From Piliocolobus tephrosceles (lineage: Eukaryota > Chordata > Mammalia > Primates > Cercopithecidae), in NCBI RefSeq assembly GCF_002776525.5, contig NC_045446.1:66579644-66643643 (forward strand): a stretch of 64,000 nt of DNA, read 5' to 3'. Of this stretch, positions 1-10,480 are shown in pieces (the stretch's first letter is position 1; each line of letters starts with the position of its first letter). The translations under genes and the position numbers were made by a program. The notes beneath the pieces are model-generated. The model saw only the letters and a list, made by a program, of their open reading frames with translations. It made no database searches and was not told the DNA's origin.

Positions 1-187
1 GGGCAACATGATGAAATCCTGCCTCTACAAAAAATACAAAAATTAACCAGGCATGGTGGTGTGCACCTGTAATCCTGCTACTGGGGAGGCTAAGGTGGGA
101 AGATCGCTTGGCTTAGGAGGTAAAGGTTGTAGTGAGCTGAGATGGTGCCACTGCACTCTAGCCTGGGTGACACAGCAAGACCCTGTC
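1..187 (+). repeat. Alu, AluJ-like, 5' end cut by window edge
   Basis: The end of the left arm, the middle A-rich segment ('ctacaaaaaatacaaaaatt') and the right arm ('ccactgcactctagcctggg') of a 7SL-derived SINE are readable. The form 'tctacaaaaaatac' is typical of the older AluJ group. Its A-tail has grown into the purine microsatellite that follows. Confidence 0.88.
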
Positions 188-195
188 AAGAAAAA

Positions 196-275
<80 letters not shown>

Positions 276-513
276 AGGAAGGAAAGAAAGAAAGAAAGAA
301 AGAAAGGAAGGAAGGGAGGGAGGGAGGGAGGGAGGGAGGGAGGGAGGGAGGAAGGGAAGGAAGAAGGGAAAGAAAGACAGGAAGAAAGAAAGAAAAGAAG
401 GAAGGAAGGAAAGAAAGAAAAGAAAAAGAAAGAAACAAAGGAGCGAAAAGGAAAGAAAGAGAGAAAAGGAAAGGAAAAGAAGAAAGAAAGAAAACAAAAA
501 AGAAGGTAATTGA
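188..513 (+). repeat. Polypurine microsatellite (AAAG/GAAG/GGGA)n
   Basis: This grew from the tail of the preceding Alu. Bases 188-377 are all purine on the plus strand (190 nt). The order is a long (GAAA)n block, a (GGAA) transition, a pure (GGGA)n block at about 314-351, then mixed GGAA/GAAA with the first pyrimidine at 378. The Lys/Glu/Arg-rich (plus) and Phe/Leu/Ser/Pro-rich (minus) open frames here only translate the repeat and are not genes. Confidence 0.95.
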
Positions 514-1499
514 ATAGACAGAACAATGGACTAAGGTCAGAAGTCTGTATCTGTAACTCCAGTGCCTTGCATTTAGTAGTTCAGAAAATATTTGTTCAGT
601 TGATTGATGTTCAGGTTGCTTTTGGTTCTTTAGTGGTACAGGTATCACTGCAAAGAACAGCTTCTAGGAAACTTTTGCTTTTGCTTCTGTTTCTTTTCCT
701 ATGGTCACTTCAAGGTGTATAGTCATTTATGGCCCAGGCTTTGAAGTTTTGACCCAGGACAATATCTGTTGTGTTGGCTTTATGTGCTCTTCATCTCTTG
801 GGGTATGATAGATTTTCCTCTGGCTTCGATTTTTCTCGCTCCGTCACCTTCAGTCCATTACAAAAACAGAGAAAAACCTCACTCTTGTGCATTTACTCCA
901 AAGAAAGTATTTCACACTCTAATCAGATCATCAAAAAGCACATATTGGGTTACCCTTATGGGAATGGTCCTCTGGCCTGGCTAGGCTGGAAGTGGAAGAA
1001 ACAAAAACATCTGGAAATTGAGGCTCTGCTTACTTGGGCTGGATGGACAGCAATCAACTCTGAAACACTTAATTGCTGGGAAACTTTCTCTTTGCTACTT
1101 AGACCATTCAGCACTTGCTGGGAGAAGACATGTTACATGCTCACTTTATCTTCTGGAAAGCTGGATTAAATGTTATATTTCAATTAGAAAACCATTTACG
1201 GAATGTCTGTCCTAAACTAGTCTCTCTGCTAGTTGCTGGAGATAGTGCCTTGAGGTGTTTTCAGCTACCCAGGAGGGTAACACAATGAGTTACAGCACAA
1301 GTCAGCATATAGTGCCAGAAAAGAGGCATAAACAAGGTATTATGGAAAAGAGGAGGGGGCAATAGCTGATACAGGGGTGGTAGAGTAGGCGAATAAACCT
1401 AAGAGAGATGTTAAAGGATGTATAGGCAGAGGAAACTAACAGTTATTAAGCACTGAGGTTTCACAGAGGAAGGTGAATAAGCCTAACAATCATGCACTG
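514..1499. other. Non-coding stretch, possible small L2/MIR remnant
   Basis: Positions about 545-612 resemble an L2/MIR 3' end ('tgccttgcatttagtagttc' then an 'aaatatttgtt' phrase). The rest shows no repeat I recognise. The open frames of up to 132 codons have no protein-like composition or splice context I trust. Confidence 0.4.
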
Positions 1500-1688
1500 A
1501 TAATCTATCCTGTGCCAGTCACTGAGCTAGGTAGTTTACATATTTTATCACATTAAATCTTCCCTAAAACTGGCCAGGTGCAGTGACTCACACCTGTAAT
1601 CCCAGCACTTTGGGAGGCAGAGGTGGGTGGATTGCTTGAGCTCAGGCGTTTGAGACCAGCCTGGGCAATACAGCAAAACCCCATCTCA

Positions 1689-1743
<55 letters not shown>

Positions 1744-1900
1744 ATGAATAAATAAATTTTCCCCATAACCCACCTGGAAGAAACTGAGGCACAAAGAGGT
1801 AATGTAATTTGTTTAAGAACTTGAAAGAGATAGAATTGGGATTCAAATCTAGATTTCTCTGACTTCCAAGAACATTTTCTGCTCCCCCTTGTGCTTGGAG
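1500..1900 (-). repeat. MIR SINE, split by an Alu monomer
   Basis: The left part (about 1500-1570) has 'ctgtgccagtcactgagctagg'-like text, and the right part (about 1760-1900) has 'gaaactgaggcacaaagagg' followed by 'gggattcaaatctagatt'. Together these are the reverse complement of the MIR core. The Alu at 1571-1687 interrupts it. Confidence 0.7.
1571..1757 (+). repeat. Alu left monomer (FLAM/AluJ-like) with (ATAA)n tail
   Basis: A single left-arm unit runs from 'ggccaggtgcagtgactcac' to 'aaaaccccatctc', followed by about 17 units of ATAA (1688-1757). Imperfect flanking copies ('ttccctaaaac' before, 'ttccccataac' after) look like a decayed target-site duplication. Confidence 0.85.
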
Positions 1901-1905
1901 AATTA

Positions 1906-3409
1906 TTTTCAAAAGACAGTGAGATGGATTATGAAGAACAAGAAGGAATTTGACAGACTTTGAAAGCCACAGAGGTGTAAGAAGGTGCTTGGCAGAGGAG
2001 TAATCAGAGGGGTACAGCCACAGGGCAGGGTGTGAGGGTAGCAAGGCTTATTTGAAGCATTGTAGGCAGTCTAGTGGGACTGTGGGAAGACACTGCCACA
2101 TGCCCATACCACTGTCTTCTCAAATTCAACAGGCCAATCATCAGTTCAACACTGCTGGGGAATTCAGAGCTCAAAAAGCCTCAGTCCTTGCTCCCAAGGA
2201 GTCTCCAATCTAATTATGATCTGGTGAGATAACTGCCATTACTACTGGTTGCCTTGTATGTTTCAGCACAGGGGGTGTGTGTGTGTGCACGCGCGCGCGT
2301 TTATGCACATATTCAAGGATTATTTGGACCATTTCCTTCCCATAATTATTTCTTGACACATATATACTCCCTGGGCTCTCCATAAGCGTGTGTTCCTTTA
2401 TTACCTCTGCCTTCAGCAAGCCTTGAATTTGAACTACTGGACTTGGAGCAGTAAGTTTAAAGCCCATAGCATCTCAACAAGTGTCCTTTCAACCCGAGAA
2501 AGACCTGACTTGATCTTCCATTAGCTCGCTTAGAAAATAATGCTCAACTCTGGGGTTGCAAAGAAAAGATCTTAATTGGAACTGACAAGAAAGTGGACAC
2601 CTTCTACCATTTCTCTGCAGACTTCACAAGTGCTCAACACTTCTTGAAAGAGAGTATGGCTCCAAGCCTTTCACTTAGCTGGCTGGAGCAGAGTTTTATT
2701 AAAAATGCACTTCATCTCTGGCAAATCACAGCAGAACGTCATCAACAGCTGGAAACTCTCTGAGGTGAAGACAAGTTGGATATTATATTTGGATTTATAG
2801 CCCCTATACCCTATGATAGCTGATTTCCATTTCTGACAGGGTTATTATTTCTATCTTTATAAAATATCTTGAATTTCACCTTGGATAATTACTGACTATC
2901 ATCAACTCCTCACCTGAGGCATCTTAACACTTGGGTGAACCTTTAAAAAGAGGGCTTTTTTTTTCCCCCAAAAAAATGAACTGGGGAAAACTCAGTGTGT
3001 GAGACTATGTCTTTATTTCTATTTTCATTTGCAATCCTCTTTGGTTTTCTGATGATCAAGCCATTCATCAGTGTCAATTCACCATCCAGAGTACAGGCAT
3101 TGTTTTTGTCACTTGGGTTCCAACATGGATTAAATGGTAATAACTTGTGTTACTAAGTGTGGTGGTACTATGGTAAGCATAGATCCAAAAAGTTCTAGGG
3201 CATAGATAAGATTTCAGTGGCCATGTAAGGTTTTTATTCAAGGATGTACATCACAATCTTCTAAAATTTAATAGAGCTCTGCAAGTTATTCTGACAAGTA
3301 CTCCCAGTTGAGGACCACTGAGTCTAACATCCTTTATCTTGCTTTTCGAGATCCCCATTCTATGTGTACTTTTTTTTTTATGTCTTCATGCCTTTGTTTT
3401 TCCTATTTC
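1906..3409. other. Non-coding stretch, no gene seen
   Basis: No exon or clear young repeat is visible. Around 2150-2230 there is text similar to an old interspersed repeat that recurs at about 8215 and 37000 ('gctcccaaggagtctccaatct'). A short alternating purine-pyrimidine run at 2269-2301 is listed separately. Confidence 0.4.
2269..2301. repeat. (GT)n/(GC)n alternating purine-pyrimidine tract
   Basis: The run passes from GTGTGTGTGTGTG into CACGCGCGCGCG. Mixed GT/GC alternation is a classical Z-DNA-prone composition. It is short and has no gene context. Confidence 0.8.
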
Positions 3410-3850
3410 CTCTGCCTTGCTATCTTTGATACTCTCTCCTCACTACTCTGCCTAGTAAAATGCTGTTCACTTTATGAGGTCTAGCTCAAATGCCACCTCT
3501 GCTATGAAGCCTTTTGTGATGGAAAGAATCCTTCTTTTTATTCCCCTAGTCTCATAGCACAGCACCTTTAGGAACATCCTGTGTTATTACCTTCTTCTAT
3601 AATGTATACAGCTATCTGCATGTCTATCTTCCCATCCCATCTTCCCCACTCAACTATGAGCTCCAGGAGAATAAAGGTTGTACCTTTTTAGTCTTTTTTA
3701 TAGACAGGGTCTTGCTCTGGCACCCAGGCTGGAGTGCAGTGGTACAATCACAGCTCACTGCAGCCTTGACCTTCCAGGCTCAAGTGATCCTCCTGCCTCT
3801 GCCTCCTGAGTAGCTAGGACTACAGGTGTGTGCCACCATGCCTAGATGCT

Positions 3851-3852
3851 TT

Positions 3853-3898
<46 letters not shown>
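3851..3898. repeat. (TA)n(TG)n microsatellite
   Basis: About 9 TA units are followed by about 15 TG units at the poly-T edge of the nested AluS. It probably grew from that Alu's tail. Confidence 0.9.
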
Positions 3899-3899
<1 letters not shown>

Positions 3900-4187
3900 T
3901 TTGAGACGATCTTGCTTTGTTGCCCAGGCTGGAGTCCAGTGGTGCGATCTTAGCTCACCACAACCTCCACCTCCCAGGTTCCAGTGATTCTCCTGCCTCA
4001 GCCTCCCAAGTAGCTGGGACTACAGGCATGTGTCCCCATGCCCAGCTATTTTTTTTTTTTATTATTAGGAGAGAAGGGGTTTCACCATGTTGGCCAGGCT
4101 GGTCTCAAATTCCTGACCTCAGGTGATCCACCTGCCTGGGCCTTGCAAAATGCTGGGATTACAGGCATGAGCCACTGCGCCTGGCCT
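3899..4187 (-). repeat. AluS-like, nested inside AluJ
   Basis: A complete two-arm Alu in reverse orientation, from 'ttttgagacgatcttgcttt' to 'gagccactgcgcctggcc'. It lies inside the older Alu. Confidence 0.9.
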
Positions 4188-4719
4188 CGATTTTTAATTT
4201 TTTTGTAGAGACAGGGTCTCACTATGTTGCCCAGGCTGGTCTTGGAACACTTGAGCTCAAGCAACCCTCCTGTCTCAGCCAGCCAAAGTGTTGGGATTAC
4301 AGGTGTGAGCCACCTTGCCTGGCCTAAAGGTTGTTCCTTATTCATCTTCATATCTCCAGGGCCTAGCATGGAATGGGGCCTGGTGCCCATTCTTTGAATA
4401 AATGAGGAAGCTGATACCCCAAAAAGTGAAGAGACTTTATATTGGTCCACTTAATTTAGTCAGATCTGGGCTTCCTCTGCATTTATTCAGTAAATTGCTT
4501 ATAAAGAAACATGTGCAAGGATGTGAAGGAGAAGGACCTAAAAGGCCATGATATTAGTTTTAAATACTATTTCTAAAACATCACTTTCCCAACAAAAGCA
4601 ATAATAGCTGGTTTAATCTGAATTAGTAATGAAAGAATGGATATCAACTTGAACTTGAGGATGCATTTTCAGGAAAGCAATCTCACAAAATTCTAAAACT
4701 TAATTGACTGGCTCAATCA

Positions 4720-4895
4720 GTGGAAGAAATACTAGCCTGAAAATTAGGAGACCTGCTTCCTGGTTCCTGCATGACTTAGAACAAATTACCTCACCTTTCC
4801 AGGTCTCAGACGTCTCTTATGTAAGATGAGGCAGTTAAAGTGGAATATCTCTGAGGTTTCTTCTAACTCTGAGGTTCTATATCCTTAGCCAGAAT
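4720..4895 (+). repeat. MIR-like SINE
   Basis: The segment contains 'aggagacctgcttcctgg', 'gacttagaacaaattacct' and a degraded 'cttatgtaagatgaggcagt' that fit the MIR core and tail. The rest of 4411-5110 shows nothing I recognise. Confidence 0.55.
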
Positions 4896-5111
4896 CATTA
4901 GTTGGCTGATGTCACAGTTTCTTTATTTTGGCTCTACTCCATATTTAGGAGAATGAAATATTCTTAATAAGATAGAGTTTCACAAAACACATTATGACAT
5001 TATAATGATAATATAAATACCTAAAAGGAAACTTGGAAATAGAGAAAAGAAAAAAGAATAATCCATAGCTCCACTACCCTAATATGCTAATGTTTGGACA
5101 TATTTACTTCC

Positions 5112-5414
5112 TTTTTTTTTTTTTTTTTTTTTTTTTGAGACAGTCTCGCTCTGTCACGAAGGCTGGAGTGCAGTGGCACAATCTCAGCTCACTGTAACCT
5201 CTGCTTCCCTGGTTCAAGCAATTCTCCTTCCTCAGCCTCCTGAGTAGCTGGGATTACAGGTACACGCCACCACACCCAGCTAATTTTTGTATTTTTAGTA
5301 AAGACGGGGTTTCACCATGTTGGTCAGGCTGGTCTCGAACTCCTGACCTCATGATCCACCTGCCTTGGCCTCCCAAAGTGCTGGGATTACAGGTGTGAGT
5401 CACTACACTGGCCT
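5112..5414 (-). repeat. AluS-like
   Basis: A full-length reverse Alu with a leading poly-T of about 25. Both arms and the internal 'tttttagtaaagacggggtt' spacer region are present. Confidence 0.93.
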
Positions 5415-6260
5415 CTTCCATTTTGTTTTTATATTCACATCCATATGCTTTTCATATGCTTTTCATATGCATATGCATATCATAAGCATTTTCCTTGATG
5501 TCAATTATTTGTAATGTTAATTTAAAATGACTCCATACTGAGTAGATGCTTGGGATAGGTAAATACTCTTCTATTGCAAGTTAATTAGGTTGTCTTCAAG
5601 TTTTTGACAGCATTGAAATTCAAATCCCTGTAAATATAACTCTTTCTATCTTTTGGATTATTCCCACCAATAGGAATCCTATAGCAAAGGTACAGCAGAG
5701 GATAATATCTTTTCCTTCTACCCTTCTAAGCTCTGCAGTCCTGGTAACAAAAAACAGATTAACAAAAGAAAAGCATCCAAATCTATTTAATGTAAGTTTT
5801 ACATGATATAGGAACCATCGTAAGGAAATAAAGACCCAAATAAATAGTTAAAAACCTAAGCATTTTCATGCTAGGTTTGATGAAGAGTAGAAAGTACTGG
5901 AAAAGTATGATAGGACGAAGGGGATATAAGCTAAGGTTAATAAACTGGGGGAAACTTAGCAAGGCCTGTTTGTTCAGATTCTTCTTGGTGTCCCTCCATC
6001 TTGGAGAAAAGGATGTTAGGGATAGCACCTCTCACAAGTGCTAAGAGGGTCCTAAGACCTGCTTCAGGGAGAAGGGCAGGAGGAAGTCAGAGAGATCTTC
6101 CTGCATCAGTCATTTTCTCAAACTCCTTCAGCATAAATATTCAATATGCCAAAATGCCATATTTTGGGGTAGTGTGTTCTGAGCCCCATAGAAGGGTATG
6201 AACATTTGAGCGACTCTTATTATATATTTCCATGGTGTATTTCAGTGAGCGACTGTGATT
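5415..6260. other. Non-coding stretch
   Basis: There is a small tandem motif (CATATGCTTTT and CATATG variants) at about 5441-5480. Otherwise no gene or repeat could be recognised. The short open frames lack coding signs. Confidence 0.4.
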
Positions 6261-6978
6261 TTGCTCTGCAGCATTCTTTCACCTTCCTCTGACAGCAGTA
6301 CCCCAGTTTTCCTAAGGGAAACCAAGCCCACCTTCACACTCACTCCATGTCCTTTGGGAATAACTGACTTTACCCACATCGCTTCCTCTCTCCCCAGAGT
6401 AACATGTGGTTCAGATCTGGCAGATCAGGGCATTACATGTCCCTGTCTACAGTTCAGGGATGGGCATGTGACCCAGATGGAGCCCAAAGCAATAGAGCAA
6501 GATTTTGGTAAGACCATTCATGAGATGGTAGGTGCTCTTTTCTGCTAAGGCTGTAAGCAGGGTGCATGATGTAAAACTGGGGCTGCTGGGAACCAACAGA
6601 TGGAACCTGAGTATGAGGCGAACACAGAAGGCAGAGCTCAGAGGTGAGGAGATACTAAGACTAGCTCTGTTTGAATCCCTAGGTTCAGTCATGCCTGAAG
6701 CCACAACTACCCCAGAACTTTTCAGTTAGTGAACAACAAACATTTTCTTTCTTTTTTTTTAAGAGACAGGGTCTCACTCTGTCATCTAAACACAACATAG
6801 CTCACTGTAAGCTCAAATTCCTGGGCTCAAGCCATCCTCCTGCTGCAGCCTCCTGAGTAGCTAGGACTAGAGGTGCACATCACCATGTCCAGCTAATCCA
6901 TTGTTTCTTAAACCCTTTCATTCATTCATTCATCATTTGTCACCAAAAGAAAAACAAAGCCTAATTGGTATAGATGGG
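6260..6978 (+). repeat. Ancient interspersed repeat, class uncertain (LTR- or DNA-type)
   Basis: Text such as 'gggcatgtgacccagatgga', 'cacagaaggcagagctcaga', 'atgcctgaagccacaactac' and the resumption 'tttgtcaccaaaagaaaaac' after an Alu at 6749-6900 follows a recurrent mammalian repeat whose consensus I remember but cannot name. I treat it as a degraded repeat; the 97-aa open frame inside is incidental. Confidence 0.5.
6749..6900 (-). repeat. Alu fragment (older type)
   Basis: Reverse Alu arm from 'aagagacagggtctcactct' to 'catcaccatgtccagctaat', heavily diverged with one arm missing. A short (TTCA)n follows at about 6918-6935. Confidence 0.75.
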
Positions 6979-6989
6979 TTTTTTGTTTT

Positions 6990-7281
6990 CTTTTCTCTTT
7001 TTTTTTTTTTTTTTTGAGGCTGGAGTGCAGTGGCATAAACACAGATGTCTCATTTCAGCTTCCACCTCCTGGGCTCAAGTGATCCTTCTGCCTTAGCTTC
7101 CTAAGTAGCTGGGACCATGAGTGCATGCCACCAAACGTGGATTTTTTTTTTTTTTTTTTTGTAGAGACAGGGTTTTGTCATGTTGCCCAGGCTGGTCTTG
7201 GATTCTTGGGCTGGGGTGATCCTCCTGCCTCAGCCTCCCAAACTGCTGAGATTACAGGCATGAGCCACCATGCCTGCCCTG
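6990..7281 (-). repeat. AluJ-like
   Basis: A reverse two-arm Alu with two poly-T tracts and diverged arms, ending in 'catgagccaccatgcctgccc'. The divergence suits the AluJ group. Confidence 0.85.
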
Positions 7282-7860
7282 TTTTAATTTTTAAAACATT
7301 AATCAACTTTATTTTTTAGAGAAATTTTAAGTTCACAGCAAAATTGAGGAGGCTGTATCTATCCCATCTCCATACATGCACAACCTCCCTCACTATCAAC
7401 ATCCTGCACCAAAGTGGTATGTTTGCTACAATCAATAAACTTACACTGACATATCATCACTCACTGAAAGTCCATCATTTACACCAGGGTTCATTCTGCG
7501 TGTTGTCCATTCTATGGGTTATGACGAATGTGTAATGCCATGAATCCACCATTATAGTGCTTTTTACTTTTATTGAGATACAATCCATGTAAAGCACATA
7601 AATCATTTTTGTATAGTCTAATAAACTTTTACATATGCAATATCTATACATATAGCCCCTACCCAGATTAAAATGTAGAACATTGATAGCATCCTAGTAG
7701 GCTCCCACATGCTCTAGTGGTAACTCCCCAAAGGTACTTACTATTCAGACCTCTATCACTATAGATTATTTTCAACTGCTTTTGAACTTTATATAATATA
7801 AATGAAATCTCACCCTTTGATATCCAAGAATTATTTTATTTTTCTTTTTTAAGCCACATG
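7282..7860 (-). repeat. Old L1 (L1M) 3' region fragments
   Basis: 'agttcacagcaaaattgagg', 'caacctccctcactatcaac' and, from 7560, 'tttattgagatacaatccat' are typical phrases of the 3' part of mammalian-wide L1M elements read in antisense. Subfamily and exact joins cannot be settled by eye. Confidence 0.6.
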
Positions 7861-7962
7861 CATGAATACGTTCTATGGTCATCAGGGCATATTTATTAGT
7901 AGCTAAATCTTCTACATTTTATCTCCAGCATTAGACCATGGTAACTGACATTCAGAATAAAC

Positions 7963-8183
7963 ATTTTTTTTTTTTTTTTTTTTTAGACAGGGTCTCACTT
8001 TGTTGCCTAGGCTGGAGTGCATTGGCATGATCACGGCTCACTGTAACCTCAAATTTCTGGGCTGAAGCAATCCTTCTGCCTCAGTCCCAAGTAGCTAGGA
8101 CTATAGGTACATGCCACCACACCTGGGTAATTTTTTAAAAATGTTTTTGTAGAGATGGAGTCTCACTATGTTGCCCAGGCTGT
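7963..8183 (-). repeat. AluJ-like, truncated
   Basis: The reverse right arm is complete and the left arm stops after 'actatgttgcccaggctg', so the element is 5'-truncated. Confidence 0.85.
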
Positions 8184-8760
8184 GAATAAACACTCTTAAA
8201 ATGCTGCAAGGTTCAATTTATTAAACATTCAATACACTTTTCAAGCATCTACAATTTGCCAAGCACTATATTAAAGGCTGGATATAATAAAAAAGGGGTA
8301 TAGTTCCTTCCTTCAGGGAGCTTTGGCATTGGCAACTACCATGGAAACGAGCAATTATATTCTATATTATTAAAGAAATAATAAATTTCATTCATTATCT
8401 GATACTGGGAAAGTGGGGGTATAGATTTGATGAAGAACATTCATTTACTGAAATATTTATTGTGTCCGTGTAGGTCCTAGGCATGGAGAATACAAAGACT
8501 CTTAGCCTATGCCTTCTAGAAGCTCCCTACCCGCTAGAAGTAATTATTATCTCAATACAGTCTGATAGTTACCTAAAGTGTTGCATGAAACAGGTGCCTT
8601 GGGAACCTACAGGAGGAAAACTCACCGTGGCTGGTGTGGGAAGAGGGGAGGCTTCTAAAAAAGAGGGAATTTGGGCAAAGTCTCTTGGATAAAGGGCAGA
8701 GTGCAGTGGGAGCATCCCAAATATTGATCTCCATGCTTCCACTATTACACTCTTATTCTC
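8184..8760. repeat. Ancient repeats of the 'feeding/tissue-wide' unnamed class, two copies
   Basis: Two degraded copies of a common mammalian repeat phrase are visible: 'tgccaagcactatattaaag' with 'ttccttcagggagcttt' at about 8215-8330, and 'actgaaatatttattgtgtc' with 'ggcatggagaatacaaagac' at about 8440-8530. I cannot assign the family. No gene is seen. Confidence 0.4.
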
Positions 8761-8829
8761 ATTCTCACAGTGTCAAATATTATGTCTAACATTTGAAAAT
8801 GGCCTGGCATTTTCTCCTAAAGTTGAACA

Positions 8830-9150
8830 CATGAATATTTAACTTTAGGAGAAAAGTTGACCCAACAATTTCACTCTTGGGTTCAAATGACTTAGAGAAA
8901 TTCATAATTTCAATAGGAGGCATGAACAAGAATATTCAGAGCAAACTGTTCACATGAACAAAAACAACAACATGTTCATCAACGGGAGAATGGCTGAAAA
9001 AATGGATAAATTCACGCAATGGAAAAACAACGGTTAGAATAAATGAACCACAGCAACATGTGACAATACGGATGACTCTTAGCAATATAAATAAAAATAG
9101 TAAATAAATTCTAAAATACTACATACAGCATCACTACTTTTTATGGTATA
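8830..9150 (+). repeat. Old L1 (L1M) fragment
   Basis: 'cccaacaatttcactcttgg', 'catgttcatcaacgggagaa' and 'aacggttagaataaatgaac' match the end of L1 ORF2 and its 3' flank in sense orientation, strongly diverged. Confidence 0.6.
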
Positions 9151-9152
9151 GA

Positions 9153-9453
9153 ATTTTTTCTTTTTTGTTGAGACAGAGTCAGCTCTGTTGCCCAGGCTGG
9201 AGTGCAGTTGGCGCGATCTCGGCTCACTGCAAGCTCTGCCTCCCGGGTTCATGCCATTCTCCTGCCTCAGCCTCCCGAGTAGCTGGGACTACAGGTGCCG
9301 CCACCTCGCCGGGCTAGTTTTTTTTTGTAGTTTTTAGTAGAGACGGGGTTTCACCGTGTTAGCCAGGATGGTCTCGATCTCCTGACCTCGTGATCCGCCC
9401 GTCTCGGCCTCCCAAAGTGCTGGGATTACGGGCTTGAGCTACCGCGCCCGGCC
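9153..9453 (-). repeat. AluY, Old World monkey AluYR type
   Basis: Low-divergence reverse Alu. On its own strand it contains 'gctcaagcccgtaatccc' and 'ctagcccggcgaggtggcgg', diagnostic of cercopithecid AluY lineages as I know them. It is inserted between old L1 fragments. Confidence 0.88.
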
Positions 9454-9454
9454 T

Positions 9455-10480
9455 TTAACGAAGTTTTTATAACTACCACTACAATCAAAATACAGAACAG
9501 TTCCATCACCCTCCCCCAACTCCAAACCCTTGGCAGTCATTTATCTGCATGCTGTTGCGATATATGTACCTTTTGGAGAATGTCATATAAATGGAATCAT
9601 ATATATGTAACCTTTGGATATTGGCTTCTTTTACTCAGAATAATGCCTTTGAGATTCACCCAATTTCTTGTGTGTTTCTTACCTCTTTTTTTTTATTGCT
9701 CAGTAGTATGCCATTGCATAAATGTACCACAGTTTGCTTGTTTACCCACTGAAAGACATCTGGTTATTTCCAGTTTTTGGTGAACATGAACAGAGCTGTT
9801 CTAAACACTCATGTATGTTTTCATGTGAACTTTTTCATTTCTCTAGGCAAAATGTGTACGAATATTATTGCTGAGTCATATGGTAACTGCTTGAAAGTTT
9901 ATAAGAAAATGCCAAACTGTTTTCTAGAGTGGCCATACTATTTTGCATTCCTATTAGTCATGTATGAGAGTTCCAGTTGCTCTGCATCCTCACCAGGAGT
10001 TGGTGTTGTCAGTGTATTTTATTTCAGCCATTCTGTTAGGTGGGTAGTGGTGTTATATCATGATTTTGTTTGATTTAAGAGGCGGGGTCTCACCATATTG
10101 CCCAGGATGGAGTGCAGTGGCTATTCATAGGCACAAGCACGGCACACTACAGCCTTGAAATCCTTGGCTTAAGTGATTCTCCTGTCTCAGCATCTGGAGA
10201 CAGCCTCTGCACCCAGCTCTGACATTGTGATTTTACTTTGCATTTCTCTAATGGCTAATCATGTTCAGCATGTTTTCTTGTGCTTATTTGCCACCTATAT
10301 ATTCTCTTCAGTGAAGTGTCTTTTGCCTGTTTTTAAATGGGGTTGTTTTCTTACTCAGATACAAGTCTTATGTTTGATAAGTGTTCTGCAAGTATTTTTC
10401 TCCCAGTCTGTTGCCCACTGTTGCATTCTTTTAATGGTGGCTTTCACAGAGCATTGCCTTGGCAGCTTTGTAACAAGTCA
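9455..10480 (-). repeat. Old L1 (L1M) 3' part, antisense
   Basis: The order of phrases follows L1M antisense: 'catataaatggaatcatat', 'gctgagtcatatggtaactg', 'gccaaactgttttctagagt', then after an Alu 'ctttgcatttctctaatggc' and 'tctcccagtctgttgcccac'. The 127-aa open frame at 10173-10556 is antisense L1 and not a gene. Confidence 0.72.
10078..10222 (-). repeat. Alu monomer (FLAM/FRAM-like)
   Basis: One reverse arm, from 'gaggcggggtctcaccatat' to about 'ctctgcacccagc', lies inside the L1M fragment. Confidence 0.65.

Larger units (their letters stand above)
3690..4325 (-). repeat. AluJ-like element, split by a younger Alu
   Basis: On the minus strand, 3690-3850 is the right arm and 4188-4325 is the left arm of one older Alu ('tgtagagacagggtctcact' form). 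The AluS at 3899-4187 sits between them. Confidence 0.82.
3410..4410 (+). repeat. L2 LINE 3' part, host of nested Alus
   Basis: The text from 3410 to 3690 ('caaatgccacctctgctatg', 'gagctccaggagaataaagg') and the resumption at 4326-4410 ('agggcctagcatggaatgg', 'tctttgaataaatga') is the familiar L2 3' end, split by Alu insertions. The sequence 'taaaggttgt' followed by 'acctt' or 'tcctt' sits on both sides of the insertion (about 3673-3687 and 4325-4339) as the target-site duplication. Confidence 0.75.

Noticed and set aside
43..648. 201-codon Phe/Leu/Ser/Pro-rich frame on minus and Lys/Glu-rich frames on plus
   Set aside because: They translate the (GAAA)n/(GGGA)n microsatellite and an Alu; there is no gene structure.
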